A stretch of DNA of 64,000 nt from Atherix ibis (taxonomy: Eukaryota > Arthropoda > Insecta > Diptera > Athericidae), in contig OY282608.1 of the NCBI GenBank assembly GCA_958298945.1, positions 61,232,951 to 61,296,950 on the forward strand, in the 5' to 3' direction. The notes under the pieces were generated by a model. That model was given only the letters and a program-made list of their open reading frames with translations, searched no databases and was not told the DNA's origin. The translations under genes and the position numbers were made by a program. This document shows, in pieces, positions 1-14,140 of the stretch (its first letter is position 1; every line of letters begins with the position of its first letter).

Positions 1-3000
1 AGCCAACAAACCGACAAACCAACAAGCCAACAAGCCAACAAACCAACAAACCAACAAGCCAACAAACCAACAAACAAATAAACCAACAAACCAACAAACC
101 AACAAGCCAACAAGCCAACAAGCCAACAAACCAACAAACCAACAAACCAACAAGCCAACAAACCAACAAACCAACAAACCAACAAACCACCAAACCAACA
201 AGCCAACAAGCCAACAAACCAACAAACCAACAAACCAACAAGCCAACAAACCAACAAACCAACAAACCAACAAGCCAACAAGCCAACAAACCAACAAACC
301 AACAAACCAACAAAGCAACAAACCAACAAACCAACAAGCCAACAAGCCAACAAACCAACGAACCAACAAGCCAACAAACCAACAAACAAATAAACCAACA
401 AACCAACAAACCAACAAGCCAAAAAGCCAACAAACCAACAAACCAACAAACCAGCAAGCCAACAAACCAACAAACCAACAAACCAACAAACCAACAAACC
501 AACAAACCAACAAACCAACAAACCAACAAGCCAACAAGCCAACAAGCCAACAAACCAACAAACCAACAAACCAACAAACTAAGTAACCAACAAGCCAACA
601 AACCAACAAATCAACAAGCCAACAAGCCAACAAACCAACAAACCAACAAGCCAACAAACCAACAAACCTACAAACCAAAAAACCAACAAACCAACAAACC
701 AACAAACCAACAAACCAACAAACCAACAAGCCAACAAGCCAACAAACCAACAAACCAACAAACCAACAAGCCAACAAACCAACAAGCCAACAAACCAACA
801 AACCAACAAACCAAGTAACCAAAAAGCCAACAAACTAACAAACCAACAAGCCAACAAGCCAACAAACCAACAAACCAACAAAGCAACAAACCAACAAACC
901 AACAAGCCAACAAGCCAACAAACCAACAAACCAACAAGCCAACAAGCCAACAAACAACAAACCAACAAGCCAACAAACCAACAAACCAACAAGCCAACAA
1001 ACCAACAAACCAACACACTAACAAACCAACAAACTAACAAAGCAACAAGCCAACAAACCAACAAACCAACAAACCAACAAGCCAACAAACCAACAAACCA
1101 ACAAACCAACAAACCAACAAGCCAACAAACCAACAAGCCAACAACCCAACAAACCAACAAGCCAACAAGCCAACAAACCAACAAACCAACAAACCAACAA
1201 ACCAACAAGCCAACAAACCAACAAACCAACAAGCCAACAAATCAACAAATCAACAAACCAACAAACAAACAAGCCAACAAACTAAGTAACCAACAAGCCA
1301 ACAAACCAACAAACCAACAAGCCAACAAGCCAACAAACCAACAAACCAACAAACCAACAAACCAACAAGCCAACAAACCAACAAGCCAACAAACCAACAA
1401 ACCAACAAGCACACAAGCCAACAAACCCACAAACCAACAAACCAACAAGCGAACAAACCAACAAACACAAGCCAACAAGCCAACAAACCAACAAACCAAC
1501 AAACCAACAAACCAACAAGCCAACAAGCCAACAAAATAACAAACCAACAATCCAAACAAACAAACAAACCAACAAACCAACAAGCCAACAAACCAAAAAG
1601 CCAACAAACCAACAAGCCAACAAACCAACAAACCAACAAAGCAACAAGCCAGCAAACCAACAAGCCAACAAACCAACAAACCAACAAACTAAGTAACCAA
1701 CAAGCCAACAAGCCAAAAAACCAACAACCCAACAAACCAACAAACCAAAAAACCAACAAGCCAACAAACCAACACACCAACAAACCAAAAAACCAACAAA
1801 GCAACATACCAACAAACCAACAAACCAACAAACCAACAAACCAACAAACCAACAAGCCAACAAGCCAACAAACCAACAAACCAACAAGACAACAAACCAA
1901 CAAACCAACAAACCAACAAGCCAACAAACCAACAAACAAATAAACCAACAAACCAACAAACCAACAAGCCAACAAACCAACAAACAAATAAACCAACAAA
2001 TCAACAAACCAGCAAACTAACAAACCAACAAACCAACAAACCAACAAACCAAAAAACCAACAAACCAACAAACCAACAAACCAACAAACCAACAAACCAA
2101 CAAACCAACAAACCAACAAACCAACAAACCAACAAACCAACAAGCCAACAAACCAACAAACCAACAAACCAACAAACCAAGTAACCAAAAAGCCAACAAA
2201 CTAACAAACCAACAAGCCAACAAACCAACAAGCCAACAAGCTAACAAACCAACAAACCAACAAAGCAACAAACCAACAAACCAACAAGCCAACAAACCAA
2301 CAAACCAACAAACCAACAAGCCAACAAACCAACAAACCAACAAACCAACAAGCCAACAAACCAACAAACCAACAAATCAACAAACCAACAAACCAAAAAA
2401 CCAACAAACCAACAAACCAACAAACCAACAAACCAACAAACCAACAAGCCAACAAACCAACAAACTAACAAACCAAGTTACCAAAAAGCCAACAAACCAA
2501 CAAACCAACAAGCCAACAAACCAACAAACCAACAAACCAACAAGCCAACAAACCAACAAACCAACAAGCCAACAAACCAACAAACCAACAAATCAACAAA
2601 CCAACAAACCAAAAAACCAACAAACCAACAAACCAACAAACCAACAAACCAACAAACCAACAAGCCAACAAACCAACAAACTAACAAACCAAGTTTCCAA
2701 AAAGCCAACAAACTAACAAACCAACAAGCCAACAAGCCAACAAACCAACAAGCCAACAAACCAACAAAGCAACAAAGCAACAAGCCAACAAGCCAACAAA
2801 CCAACAAACCAACAAGCCAACAAGCCAACAAACCAACAAACCAACAAGCCAACAAGCCAACAAACCAACAAACCAACAAACCAACAAGCCAACAAACCAA
2901 CAAGCCAACTAACCAACAAACCAACAAGCCAACAAGCCAACAAACCAACAAACCAACACACCAACAAGCCAACAAACCAACAAACCAACAAGCCAACAAA

Positions 3001-3089
3001 CCAACAAACCAACAAACCAACAAACCAACAAACCAACAAACCAACAAACCAAAAAGCCAACAAACCAACAAACCAACAAACCAACAAAC
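1..3089. repeat. Left section of the array, no large duplication partner seen
   Basis: This stretch is ordinary 8-base units with scattered variants. Composite landmarks of the form ccaagtaaccaaaaag occur at 811 and 2177, with degenerate versions at 2473 (ccaagtta first unit) and 2689 (ccaagttt first unit). Units caaataaa occur near 84, 388, 1936 and 1984. Apart from the 811-1033 module, which recurs elsewhere, I did not find a long partner for it in the window. No gene or regulatory element is visible. Confidence 0.85.
811..1033. repeat. 144-base-spaced module, copy 1
   Basis: The module begins with ccaagtaaccaaaaag at 811. Exactly 144 bases (18 units) later, at 955, comes a 7-base unit caacaaa that has lost one c. 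Downstream come a caacacac unit and ctaacaaa units. The same landmarks with the same 144-base spacing are found at 3440, 9723, 13167 and 14141, so these five places are copies of one ancestral higher-order segment. Confidence 0.85.
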
Positions 3090-3439
3090 CAACAAGCCAG
3101 CAAACCAACAAACCAATAAACCAACAAACCAAGTAACCAAAAAACAACAAACCAACAAACCAACAAACCAACAAACCAACAAACCAATAAACCAACAAGC
3201 CAACAAACCAACAAACAAATAAACTAACAAACCAATAAACCAACAAACCAACAAACCAACAAGCCAACAAACCAACAAACCAACAAACCAACAAACCAAC
3301 AAACTAAGTAACCAACAAGCCAACAAACCAACAAACCAACAAACCAACAAACCAACAAGCCAACAAGCCAACAAACCAACAAACCAACAAACCAACAAGC
3401 CAACAAACCAACAAGCTAACAAACCAACAAACCAACAAA

Positions 3440-3660
3440 CCAAGTAACCAAAAAGCCAACAAACTAACAAACCAACAAGCCAACAAGCCAACAAACCAAC
3501 AAACCAACAAAGAAACAAACCAACAAACCAACAAGCCAACAAGCCAACAAACCAACAAACCAACAAGCCAACAAGCCAACAAACAACAAACCAACAAGCC
3601 AACAAACCAACAAACCAACAAGCCAACAAACCAACAAACCAAAAAACCAACAAACCAACA
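3440..3660. repeat. 144-base-spaced module, copy 2
   Basis: The composite landmark ccaagtaaccaaaaag starts at 3440 and the 7-base unit caacaaa at 3584, again 144 bases apart. The order of ccaacaaa and ccaacaag units between them closely follows copy 1. One visible difference is a gaaacaaa unit near 3510 where copy 1 has gcaacaaa. Confidence 0.82.
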
Positions 3661-3798
3661 AACCAACAAACCAACAAACCAACAAACCAACAAGCCAACA
3701 AGCCAACAAACCAACAAACCAACAAACCAACAAACCAACAAGCCAACAAACCAACAAACCAAAAAACCAACAAACCAACAAACCAACAAACCAACAAA

Positions 3799-5646
3799 CC
3801 AAAAAACAACAAACCAACAAACCAACAAACCAACAAACCAACAAACCAACAAACCAACAAACCAACAAGCCAACAAACCAATAAACCAACAAGCCAACAA
3901 ACCAACAAACAAATAAACTAACAAACCAATAAACCAACAAACCAACAAACCAACAAACCAACAAACCAACAAACCAACAAACCAACAAACCAACAAACCA
4001 ACAAACCAACAAACCAACAAACCAACAAGCCAACAAACAAACCAACAAACCAACAAACCAACAAGCCAACAAACCAACAAGCCAACAAACCAACAAACCA
4101 ACAAACCAACAAGCCAACAAGCCAACAAACCAACAAACCAACAAGGCAACAAACTAACAAACCAACAAACCAACAAGCCTACAAGCCAACAAACCAACAA
4201 ACCAACAAGCCAACAAGCAAACAAACCGACAAACCAACAAGCCAACAAGCCAACAAACCAACAAACCAACAAGCCAACAAACCAACAAACAAATAAACCA
4301 ACAAACCAACAAACCAACAAGCCAACAAGCCAACAAACCAACAAACCGACAAACCAACAAGCCAACAAACCAACAAACCAACAAACCAACAAACCAACAA
4401 ACCAACAAACCATAAAAACCAACAAACCAACAAACCAACAAACCAACAAGCCAACAAACCAACAAACCAACAAACCAACAAGCCAACAAACCAACAAACC
4501 AACAAACCAACAAGCCAACAAGCCAACAAACCAACAAACCAACAAGCCAACAAACCAACAAACCAACAAACCAACAAACTAAGTAACCAACAAGCCAACA
4601 AACCAACAAACCAACAAACCAACAAACCAACAAACCAACAAACCAAAAAGCCAACAAACCAACAAACCAACAAACCAACAAACCAACAAGCCAGCAAACC
4701 AACAAACCAATAAACCAACAAACCAAGTAACCAAAAAGCCAACAAACTAACAAACCAACAAACCAACAAACCAACAAACCAACAAACCAACAAACCAACA
4801 AACCAACAAACCAACAAACCAACAAACCAACAAGCCAACAAACCAACAAACCAAAAAACCAACAAACCAACAAACCAACAAACCAACAAACCAACAAACC
4901 AACAAGCCAACAAGCCAACAAACCAACAAACCAACAAACCAACAAACCAACAAACCAACAAGCCAACAAACCAACAAACCAAAAAACCAACAAACCAACA
5001 AACCAACAAACCAACAAACCAAAAAACAACAAACCAACAAACCAACAAACCAACAAACCAACAAACCAACAAGCCAACAAACCAACAAACCAACAAGCCA
5101 ACAAACCAATAAACCAACAAGCCAACAAACCAACAAACAAATAAACTAACAAACCAATAAACCAACAAACCAACAAACCAACAAACCAACAAACCAACAA
5201 ACCAACAAACCAACAAACCAACAAACCAACAAACCAACAAACCAACAAACCAACAAACCAACAAACCAACAAGCCAACAAACAAACCAACAAACCAACAA
5301 ACCAACAAGCCAACAAACCAACAAGCCAACAAACCAACAAACCAACAAACCAACAAGCCAACAAGCCAACAAACCAACAAACCAACAAGGCAACAAACTA
5401 ACAAACCAACAAACCAACAAGCCTACAAGCCAACAAACCAACAAACCAACAAGCCAACAAGCAAACAAACCGACAAACCAACAAGCCAACAAGCCAACAA
5501 ACCAACAAACCAACAAGCCAACAAACCAACAAACAAATAAACCAACAAACCAACACACCAACAAGCCAACAAGCCAACAAACCAACAAACCGACAAACCA
5601 ACAAGCCAACAAACCAACAAACCAACAAACCAACAAACCAACAAAC
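3799..5646. repeat. Tandem duplication of about 1.24 kb (two adjacent copies)
   Basis: The pair of rare variants aggcaac then gcctac is found at 4145 and 5389 (offset 1244). The unusual ccataaaaacc is found at 4410 and 5646 (offset 1236), and ccaaaaaacaac at 3799 and 5019 (offset 1220). The offsets differ from each other by 8, 16 or 24 bases, which are whole units, so the two copies are adjacent duplicates that have since gained or lost single units. A third relative carries aggcaac at 8314. Confidence 0.85.
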
Positions 5647-6600
5647 CATAAAAACCAACAAACCAACAAACCAACAAGCCAACAAGCCAACAAACCAACA
5701 AACCAACAAACCAACAAGCCAACAAACCAACAAACCAACAAACCAACAAGCCAACAAGCCAACAAACCAACAAACCAACAAACCAACAAGCCAACAAACC
5801 AACAAACCAACAAACCAACATGCCAACAAACCAACAAACTAAGTAACCAACAAGCCAACAAACCAACAAACCAACAAACCAACAAACCAACAAGCCAACA
5901 AACCAACAAACCAACAAACCAACAAACCAACAAACCAACAAACCAACAAACCAACAAACCAACAAACCAACAAACCAGCAAGCCAACAAACCAACAAACC
6001 AACAAACCAACAAACCAACAAACCAACAAACCAACAAACCAACAAGCCAACAAGCCAACAAACCAACAAACCAACAAACTAAGTAACCAACAAGCCAACA
6101 AACCAACAAACTAACAAGCCAACAAGCCAACAAACCAACAAACCAACAAGCCAACAAACCAACAAACCAAAAAACAAAAAAACCAACAAACCAACAAACC
6201 AACGAACCAACAAACCAACAAACCAACAAGCCAACAAGCCAACAAAGTAACAAACCAACAAACCAACAAGCCAACAAACCAACAAGCCAACAAACCAACA
6301 AACCAACAAACCAAGTAACCAACAAACCAACAAACCAAGTAACCAAAAAGCCAACAAACTAACAAACCAACAAGCCAACAAGCCAACAAACCAACAAACC
6401 AACAAAGCAACAAACCAACAAGCCAACAAGCCAACAAGCCAACAAACCAACAAACCAACAAGCCAACAAGCCAACAAACCAACAAACCAACAAGCCAACA
6501 TACCAACAAACCAACAAGCCAACAAACCAACAAACCAACAAACCAGCAAACCAACAAACCAACAAACTAACAAAGCAACAAGCCAACAAACCAACAAACC
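4690..6600. repeat. Left member of a ~2 kb duplication (partner 7743-9400)
   Basis: Ordered landmarks match the partner: ccagcaaa at about 4691 and 7744, ccaagtaaccaaaaag at 4723 and 7776, ccaaaaaacaac at 5019 and 7976, aggcaac at 5389 and 8314, ccaaaaaacaaaaaaacc at 6167 and 8979, and a doubled ccaagtaa at 6311/6335 and 9123/9147. The offset falls stepwise from 3053 through 2957 and 2925 to 2812 as units are lost or gained. Confidence 0.85.
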
Positions 6601-6736
6601 AAAAAAACCAACAAGCCAACAAGCGAACAAACCAACAAACCAACAAACCAACAAGCCAACAAGCCAACAAGCCAACAAGCCAACAAACCAACAAACCAAC
6701 AAGCCAACAAACCAACAAACCAACAAACCAACAAAC

Positions 6737-7338
6737 CAAAAAACCAACAAACCAACAAACCAACAAACCAACAAACCAACAAACCAACAAACGAACAAGC
6801 CAACAAGCCAACAAACCAACAAACCAACAAACCAACAAGCCAATAAACCAACAAGCCAACAAACCAACAAGCCAACAAACCAACAAACCAACAAACCAAC
6901 AAGCCAACAAACCAACAAACCAACAAGCCAACAAACCAACAAACCAACAAATCAACAAACCAACAAACCAAAAAACCAACAAACCAACAAACCAACAAAC
7001 CAACAAACCAACAAACCAACAAGCCAACAAACCAACAAATCAACAAGCCAACAAGCCAACAAACCAACAAACCAACAAGCCAACAAACCAACAAACCAAC
7101 AAACCAAAAAACCAACAAACCAACAAACCAACAAACCAACAAACCAACAAACCAACAAACGAAGAAGCCAACAAGCCAACAAACCAACAAACCAACAAAC
7201 CAACAAGCCAATAAACCAACAAGCCAACAAACCAACAAGCCAACAAACCAACAAACCAACAAACCAACAAGCCAACAAACCAACAAACCAACAAGCCAAC
7301 AAACCAACAAACCAACAAATCAACAAACCAACAAACCA
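6737..7338. repeat. 368-base tandem duplication
   Basis: Four landmarks recur with exactly the same 368-base (46-unit) offset: ccaaaaaacc at 6737 and 7105, and again at 6968 and 7336; ccaataaa at 6840 and 7208; and tcaacaaa at 6952 and 7320. The cgaacaag unit at 6792 is matched by cgaagaag at 7160, a single-base difference. The constant offset implies recent duplication with no later unit gain or loss inside the block. Confidence 0.88.
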
Positions 7339-7742
7339 AAAAACCAACAAACCAACAAACCAACAAACCAACAAACCAACAAACCAACAAACTAACAAAC
7401 CAAGTTACCAAAAAGCCAACAAACTAACAAACCAACAAGCCAACAAGCCAACAAACCAACAAGCCAACAAACCAACAAAGCAACAAAGCAACAAGCCAAC
7501 AAGCCAACAAACCAACAAACCAACAAACCAACAAGCCAACAAACCAACAAGCCAACTAACCAACAAACCAACAAGCCAACAAGCCAACAAACCAACAAAC
7601 CAACAAACCAACAAGCCAACAAACCAACAAACCAACAAGCCAACAAACCAACAAACCAACAAACCAACAAACCAACAAACCAACAAACCAACAAACCAAA
7701 AAACCAACAAACCAACAAACCAACAAACCAACAAACCAACAA

Positions 7743-9400
7743 GCCAGCAAACCAACAAACCAATAAACCAACAAACCAAGTAACCAAAAAGCCAACAAAC
7801 TAACAAACCAACAAACCATAAAACCAACAAACCAACAAACCAACAAACCAACAAACCAACAAACCAACAAGCCAACAAGCAAACAAACCAACAAACCAAC
7901 AAACCAACAAACCAACAAGCCAACAAACCAACAAACCAAAAAACCAACAAACCAACAAACCAACAAACCAACAAACCAAAAAACAACAAACCAACAAACC
8001 AACAAACCAACAAACCAACAAACCAACAAGCCAACAAACCAACAAACCAACAAGCCAACAAACCAATAAACCAACAAGCCAACAAACCAACAAACAAATA
8101 AACTAACAAACAAATAAACCAACAAACCAACAAACCAACAAACCAACAAACCAACAAACCAACAAACCAACAAACCAACAAGCCAACAAACCAACAAGCC
8201 AACAAACAAACCAACAAACCAACAAACCAACAAGCCAACAAACCAACAAGCCAACAAACCAACAAACCAACAAACCAACAAGCCAACAAGCCAACAAACC
8301 AACAAACCAACAAGGCAACAAACTAACAAACCAACAAACCAACAAGCCTACAAGCCAACAAACCAACAAACCAACAAGCCAACAAGCAAACAAACCGACA
8401 AACCAACAAGCCAACAAGCCAACAAACCAACAAACCAACAAGCCAACAAACCAACAAACAAATAAACCAACAAACCAACAAACCAACAAGCCAACAAGCC
8501 AACAAACCAACAAACCGACAAACCAACAAGCCAACAAACCAACAAACCAACAAACCAACAAACCAACAAACCAACAAACCAACAAACCAACAAACCAACA
8601 AACCAACAAGCCAACAAGCCAACAAACCAACAAACCAACAAACCAACAAGCCAACAAACCAACAAACCAACAAGCCAACAAACCAACAAACCAACAAACC
8701 AGCAAGCCAACAAACCAACAAACCAACAAACCAACAAACCAACAAACCAACAAACCAACAAGCCAACAAACCAACAAACCAACAAACCAGCAAGCCAACA
8801 AACCAACAAACCAACAAACCAACAAACCAACAAACCAACAAAGCAAGAAGCCAACAAGCCAACAAACCAACAAACCAACAAACCAACAAACTAAGTAACC
8901 AACAAGCCAACAAACCAACAAACTAACAAGCCAACAAGCCAACAAACCAACAAACCAACAAGCCAACAAACCAACAAACCAAAAAACAAAAAAACCAACA
9001 AACCAACAAACCAACGAACCAACAAACCAACAAACCAACAAGCCAACAAGCCAACAAAGTAACAAACCAACAAACCAACAAGCCAACAAACCAACAAGCC
9101 AAGAAACCAACAAACCAACAAACCAAGTAACCAACAAACCAACAAACCAAGTAACCAAAAAGCCAACAAACTAACAAACCAACAAGCCAACAAGTTAACA
9201 AACCAACAAACCAACAAAGCAACAAACCAACAAGCCAACAAGCCAACAAGCCAACAAACCAACAAACCAACAAGCCAACAAACCAACAAACCAACAAGCC
9301 AACAAACCAACAAACCAACAAACCAGCAAACCAATAAACCAACAAACTAACAAAGCAACAAGCCAACAAACCAACAAACCAACAAACCAACAAGCCAACA
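7743..9400. repeat. Right member of the ~2 kb duplication (partner 4690-6600)
   Basis: This carries the same ordered landmarks as 4690-6600. It lacks the ccataaaaacc found at 4410 and 5646, and instead has a different ccataaaacc at about 7816. It also carries private substitutions such as ccaagaaa near 9099 and a gttaac at about 9193. Confidence 0.83.
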
Positions 9401-9722
9401 AGCGAACAAACCAACAAACCAACAAACCAACAAGCCAACAAGCCAACAAACCAACAAATCAACAAACCAACAAACCAACAAACTAAGTAACAAACAAGAC
9501 AACAAACCAACAAACCAACAAGCCAACAAGCCAACAAACCAACAAACCAACAAGCCAACAAACCAACAAACCAACAAACCAAAAAACCAACAAACCAACA
9601 AACCAACAAACCAACAAACCAACAAACCAACAAACGAACAAGCCAACAAGCCAACAAACCAACAAACCAACAAACCAACAAGCCAACAAACCAACAAGCC
9701 AACAAACCAACAAACCAACAAA

Positions 9723-9970
9723 CCAAGTAACCAAAAAGCCAACAAACTAACAAACCAACAAGCCAACAAGCCAACAAACCAACAAACCAACAAACCAACA
9801 AGCCAACAAGCCAACAAACCAACAAACCAACAAACCAACAAACCAACAAGCCAACAAGCCAACAAACAACAAACCAACAAGCCAACAAACCAACAAACCA
9901 ACAAGCCAACAAACCAACAAACCAACAAACCAACACACCAACAAACCAACAAACTAAAAAAGCAACAAGC
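9723..9970. repeat. 144-base-spaced module, copy 3
   Basis: The composite landmark is at 9723 and the 7-base unit at 9867, 144 bases apart. It is followed by the caacacac unit and a ctaaaaaa unit, corresponding to ctaacaaa in the other copies. Confidence 0.82.
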
Positions 9971-10249
9971 CAACAAACTAACAAACCAACAAACCAACAA
10001 GCCAACAAGCCAACAAACCAACAAACCAACAAACCAACAAGCCAACAAACCAACAAGCCAACAAACTAACAAACCAACAAGCCAACAAGCCAACAAACCA
10101 ACAAACCAACTAGCCAACAAACCAACAAAACAACAAGCCAACAAATCAGCAAACCAACAAACCAACAAACCAACAAGGCAACAAGCCAACAAACCAACAA
10201 ACCAACAAACCAACAAACCAACAAACCAACAAACCAAGTAACCAACAAA

Positions 10250-11000
10250 CAAACAAACCATCAAACGACAAAGCAACAAACTAACAAACCAAGAAGCCAA
10301 CAAACTAACAAACCAACAAACCAACAAAACAACAAGCCAACAAACCAACAAACCAACAAACCAACAAACCAACAAGCCAGCAAACCAACAAACCAACAAA
10401 CCAACAAGCCAACAAACCAACAAACCAACAAAGCAACAAACCCACAAACCAACAAACCAAAAATCCAAGAACCTAACAAACCAACAAGCCAACAAACCAA
10501 CAAACCAACAAGCCAACAAACCAACAAACCAACAAACCAACAAACCAACAAACCAACAAACCAAAAAACCAACAAACCAACAAGCCAACAAACCAACAAG
10601 CCAACAAGCCAACAAACCAACAAACTAACAAACCAACAAACGAACTAACCAACAAACCAACAAGCCAACAAGCCAACAAACCAACAAACTAACAAACCAA
10701 CAAATGAACTGACCAACAATCCAACAAGCCAACAAACCAACAAACCAAGTAACCAAAAAGCCAACAAACTAACAAGCCAACAAGCCAACAAGCCAACAAA
10801 GCAACAAACCAACAAACCAACAAAGCAACAAGCCAACAAGCCAACAAACCAACAAACCAACAAGCCAACAAACCAAGTAACCAAAAAGCCAACAAACTAA
10901 CAAACCAACAAGCCAACCAACCAACAAGCCAACAAGCCAACAAACCAAAAAACCAAAAAACCAACAAACCAACAAGCCAACAAGCCAACAAACCAACAAA
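10250..11000. repeat. Left member of a duplication pair (partner 14670-15400)
   Basis: The rare ccatcaaacg is at 10258 and its partner at 14676 (offset 4418). ccaaaaatccaaga is at 10457 and 14867 (offset 4410). Two composite landmarks at 10745 and 10873 resemble the pair at 15075 and 15195, although the spacing is 128 here and 120 there. Confidence 0.75.
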
Positions 11001-12249
11001 CTAACAAACCAACAAACGATCTAACCAACAAACCAACAAGCCAACAAGTCAACAAACCACCAAACCAACAAACCCACAAACCAACAAACCAACAAACCAA
11101 GTAACCAAAAAGCCAACAAACTAACAATTCAACAAGCCAACAAGCCAACAAACCAACAAACCAACAACGCAACAAACCTACAAACCAACAAGCCAACAAG
11201 CCAACAAACCAACAAACCAACAAGCCAACAAGCCAACAAACCAACAAACCAACAAGCCAACAAAACAACAAACCAACAAGCCAACAAACCAACAAACCAA
11301 CAAACCAACAAACCAACAAACCAACAAACCAACAAACAACGAACCAACAAACAAACAAACCAACAAGCCAACAAGCCAACAAACTAACAAACCAACAAAC
11401 CAACAAGCCAAAAAACCAACAAGCCAACAAACCAAAAAACCAACAAACCAAGTAACCAACAAACCAACAAACCAAGTAACCAAATAGCCAACAAACTAAC
11501 AAACCAACAAGCCAACAACCCAACAAACTAACAAACCAACAAAGCAACAAACCAACAAGCCAACAAGCCAACAAACCAACAAACCAACAAGCCAACAAGC
11601 CAACAAACCAACAAACCAACAAGCCAACAAACCAACAAACCAACAAGCCAACAAACCAACAAACCAACAAGCCAACAAGCCAACAAACCAACAAACCAAC
11701 AAACCAACAAGCCAACAAGCCAACAAACCAACAAACCAACAAGCCAACAAGCCAACAAATCGACAAAACAACAAGCCAACAAGCCAACAAACCAACAAAC
11801 AATAAACCAACAAACCAACAAACCAACAAACCAACAAGCCAACAAGCCAACAAACCAACAAACCAACAAACCAACAAGCCAACAAACCAACAAACCAACA
11901 AACCAACAAGCCAACAAGCCAACAAACCAACAAACCAACAAGCCAACAAGCCAACAAACCGACAAACCAACAAGCCAACAAGCCAACAAACCAACAAACC
12001 AACAAGCCAACGAACCAACAAACAAATAAAACAACAAACCAACAAACCAACAAGCCACCAAGCCAACAAGCCAACAAACCTACAAACCAACAAACCAACA
12101 AGCCAACAAACCAACAAACCAACAAACCAACAAACCAACAAACCACCAAACCCACAAGCCAACAAGCCAACAAACCAACAAACCAACAAACCAACAAGCC
12201 AACAAACCAACAAACCAACAAACCAACAAGCCAACAAGCCATTAAACCA

Positions 12250-12845
12250 ACAAACCAACAAGCCAACAAACCAACAAACCAACAAACCAACATGCCAACA
12301 AACCAACAAACCAACAAGCCAAAAAGCCAACAAACCAACAAACCAACAAACCAACAAGCCAACAAACCAACAAGCCAACAAACCAACAAACCAACAAGCC
12401 AACAAGCCAACAAACCAACAAACCAACAAGCCAACAAGCCAACAAACCAACAAACCAACAAGCCAACAAACCAACAAACAAATAAACCAACAAACCAACA
12501 AACCAACAACCCAACGAGCCAACAAACCAACAAACCAACAAAGTAACAAGCCAACCAACCAACAAACCAACAAGCCAACAAACCAACAAACCAACAAACC
12601 AACAACCCAAAAAGCCAACAAACCAACAAACCAACAAACCAACAAGCCAACAAACCAACAAGCCAACAAACCAACAAACCAACAAGCCAACAAGCCAACA
12701 AACCAACAAACCAACAAGCCAACAAGCCAACAAACCAACAAACCAACAAGCCAACAAACCAACAAACAAATAAACCAACAAACCAACAAACCAACAACCC
12801 AACGAGCCAACAAACCAACAAACCAACAAACCAGTAAGCCAACAA
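12250..12845. repeat. 288-base tandem duplication
   Basis: The rare unit ccaacgag, preceded by ccaacaac and by caaataaa a few units upstream, occurs at 12511 and at 12799. The offset is 288 bases, exactly 36 units. The flanking order of ccaacaaa and ccaacaag units also agrees. A chance catg at about 12291 gives a short plus-strand frame here, which is not a gene. Confidence 0.8.
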
Positions 12846-13166
12846 ACCAACAAACCAACAAACCAACAAACCAACAAAACAACAAACCAACAAGCCAACA
12901 AGCCAACAAACCAACAAACAAACAAACCAACAAACCAACAAACTAAGTAACCAACAAGCCAACAAACCAGCAAACCAACAAGCCAACAAGCCAACAAACC
13001 AACAAACCAACAAGCCAACAAACCAACAAACCAACAAACCAAAAAACCAACAAACCAACAAACCAACAAACTAACAAGCCAACAAGCCAACAAGCCAACA
13101 AACCAACAAACCAACAAACCAACAACCCAACAAACCAACAAGCCAACAAAACAACAAACCAACAAA

Positions 13167-13415
13167 CCAAGTAACCAAAAAGCCAACAAACTAACTAACC
13201 AACAAGCCAACAAGCCAAGAAACCAACAAACCAACAAAGCAACAAACCAACAAACCAACAAGCCAACAAGCCAACAAACCAACAAACCAACAAGCCAACA
13301 AGCCAACAAACAACAAACCAACAAGCCAACAAACCAACAAACCAACAAGCCAACAAACCAACAAACCAACACACCAACAAACCAACAACCAACAAACCAA
13401 CAAACTAACAAAGCA
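13167..13415. repeat. 144-base-spaced module, copy 4
   Basis: The composite landmark is at 13167 and the 7-base unit at 13311, 144 bases apart, followed by the caacacac unit near 13370 and ctaacaaa then gcaacaag near 13404. An extra short unit (caaccaac context) lies near 13387, a second phase slip private to this copy. Confidence 0.82.
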
Positions 13416-14140
13416 ACAAGCCAACAAACCAACAAACCAACAAACCAACAAGCCAACAAGCCAACAAACCAACAAACCAACAAACCAACAAGCCAACAAA
13501 CCAACAAGCCAACAAACCAACAAACCAACAAACCAACAGGCCAACAAGCCAACAAACCAACAAACCAACAAACCAACAAACCAACAAACCAACAAGCCAA
13601 CAAACAAACAAACCAACAAGCCAACAAATCAACAAACCAACAAACCAACAAACCAACAAGCCAACAAGCCAACACACCAACAAACCAACAAACCAACAAA
13701 CCAACAAACCAAAAAGCCAACAAACCAACAAACCAACAAACCAACAAGTAAACAAGCCAACAAACCAACAAACCAACAAAGCAACAAACCAACAAACCAA
13801 CAAGCCAACAAGCCAACAAACCAACAAACCAACAGGCCAACAAACCAACAAACAAATAAACCAACAAACCAACAAACCAACAAGCCAACAAGCCAACAAA
13901 CCAACAAACCAACAAACCAACAAACCAGCAAGCCAACAAACCAACAAACCAACAAACCAACAAACTAACAAGCCAACAAGCCAACAAACCAACAAACCAA
14001 CAAACCAACAAACCAACAAACCAACAAACTAAGTAACCAACAAGCCAACAAACCAGCAAACCAACAAGCCAACAAGCCAACAAACCAACAAACCAACAAG
14101 CCAACAAACCAACAAACCAACAAACCAATAAACCAACAAA

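Larger units (their letters stand above)
3090..9400. repeat. Nested duplications with four copies of a caaataaa-ctaac landmark
   Basis: The landmark ccaaaaaacaacaaacc (one unit short by one base) occurs at 3137, 3799, 5019 and 7976. It is followed each time by caaataaactaac, at 3216, 3910, 5138 and 8095. Offsets between the last two copies are 2957 for both landmarks, showing a shared block. Between copies 1 and 2 the two offsets are 662 and 694, a 32-base (four-unit) difference. A half-unit (4 bases) occurs downstream of copies 2, 3 and 4 near 4032, 5280 and 8206. No gene is present. Confidence 0.85.
9400..12250. repeat. Array section with dense composite landmarks
   Basis: The composite landmark ccaagtaaccaaaaag occurs at 9723, 10745, 10873 and 11097, with a ccaagtaaccaaatag variant at 11473. 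Rare variants include ccaaaaatccaaga at 10457, atgaactgacc near 10703, cgatctaa near 11017 and a ctag at about 10110. No gene, RNA or regulatory element is visible. Confidence 0.85.

Noticed and set aside
12292..12546. Plus-strand open frame starting at a real ATG, reading PTNQQTNK repeats
   Set aside because: The ATG is a chance catg variant inside a unit. The product is the repeat translated; similar frames at 16455, 21127, 23868, 29350 and 32851 exist only because those segments are duplicates or share the variant.
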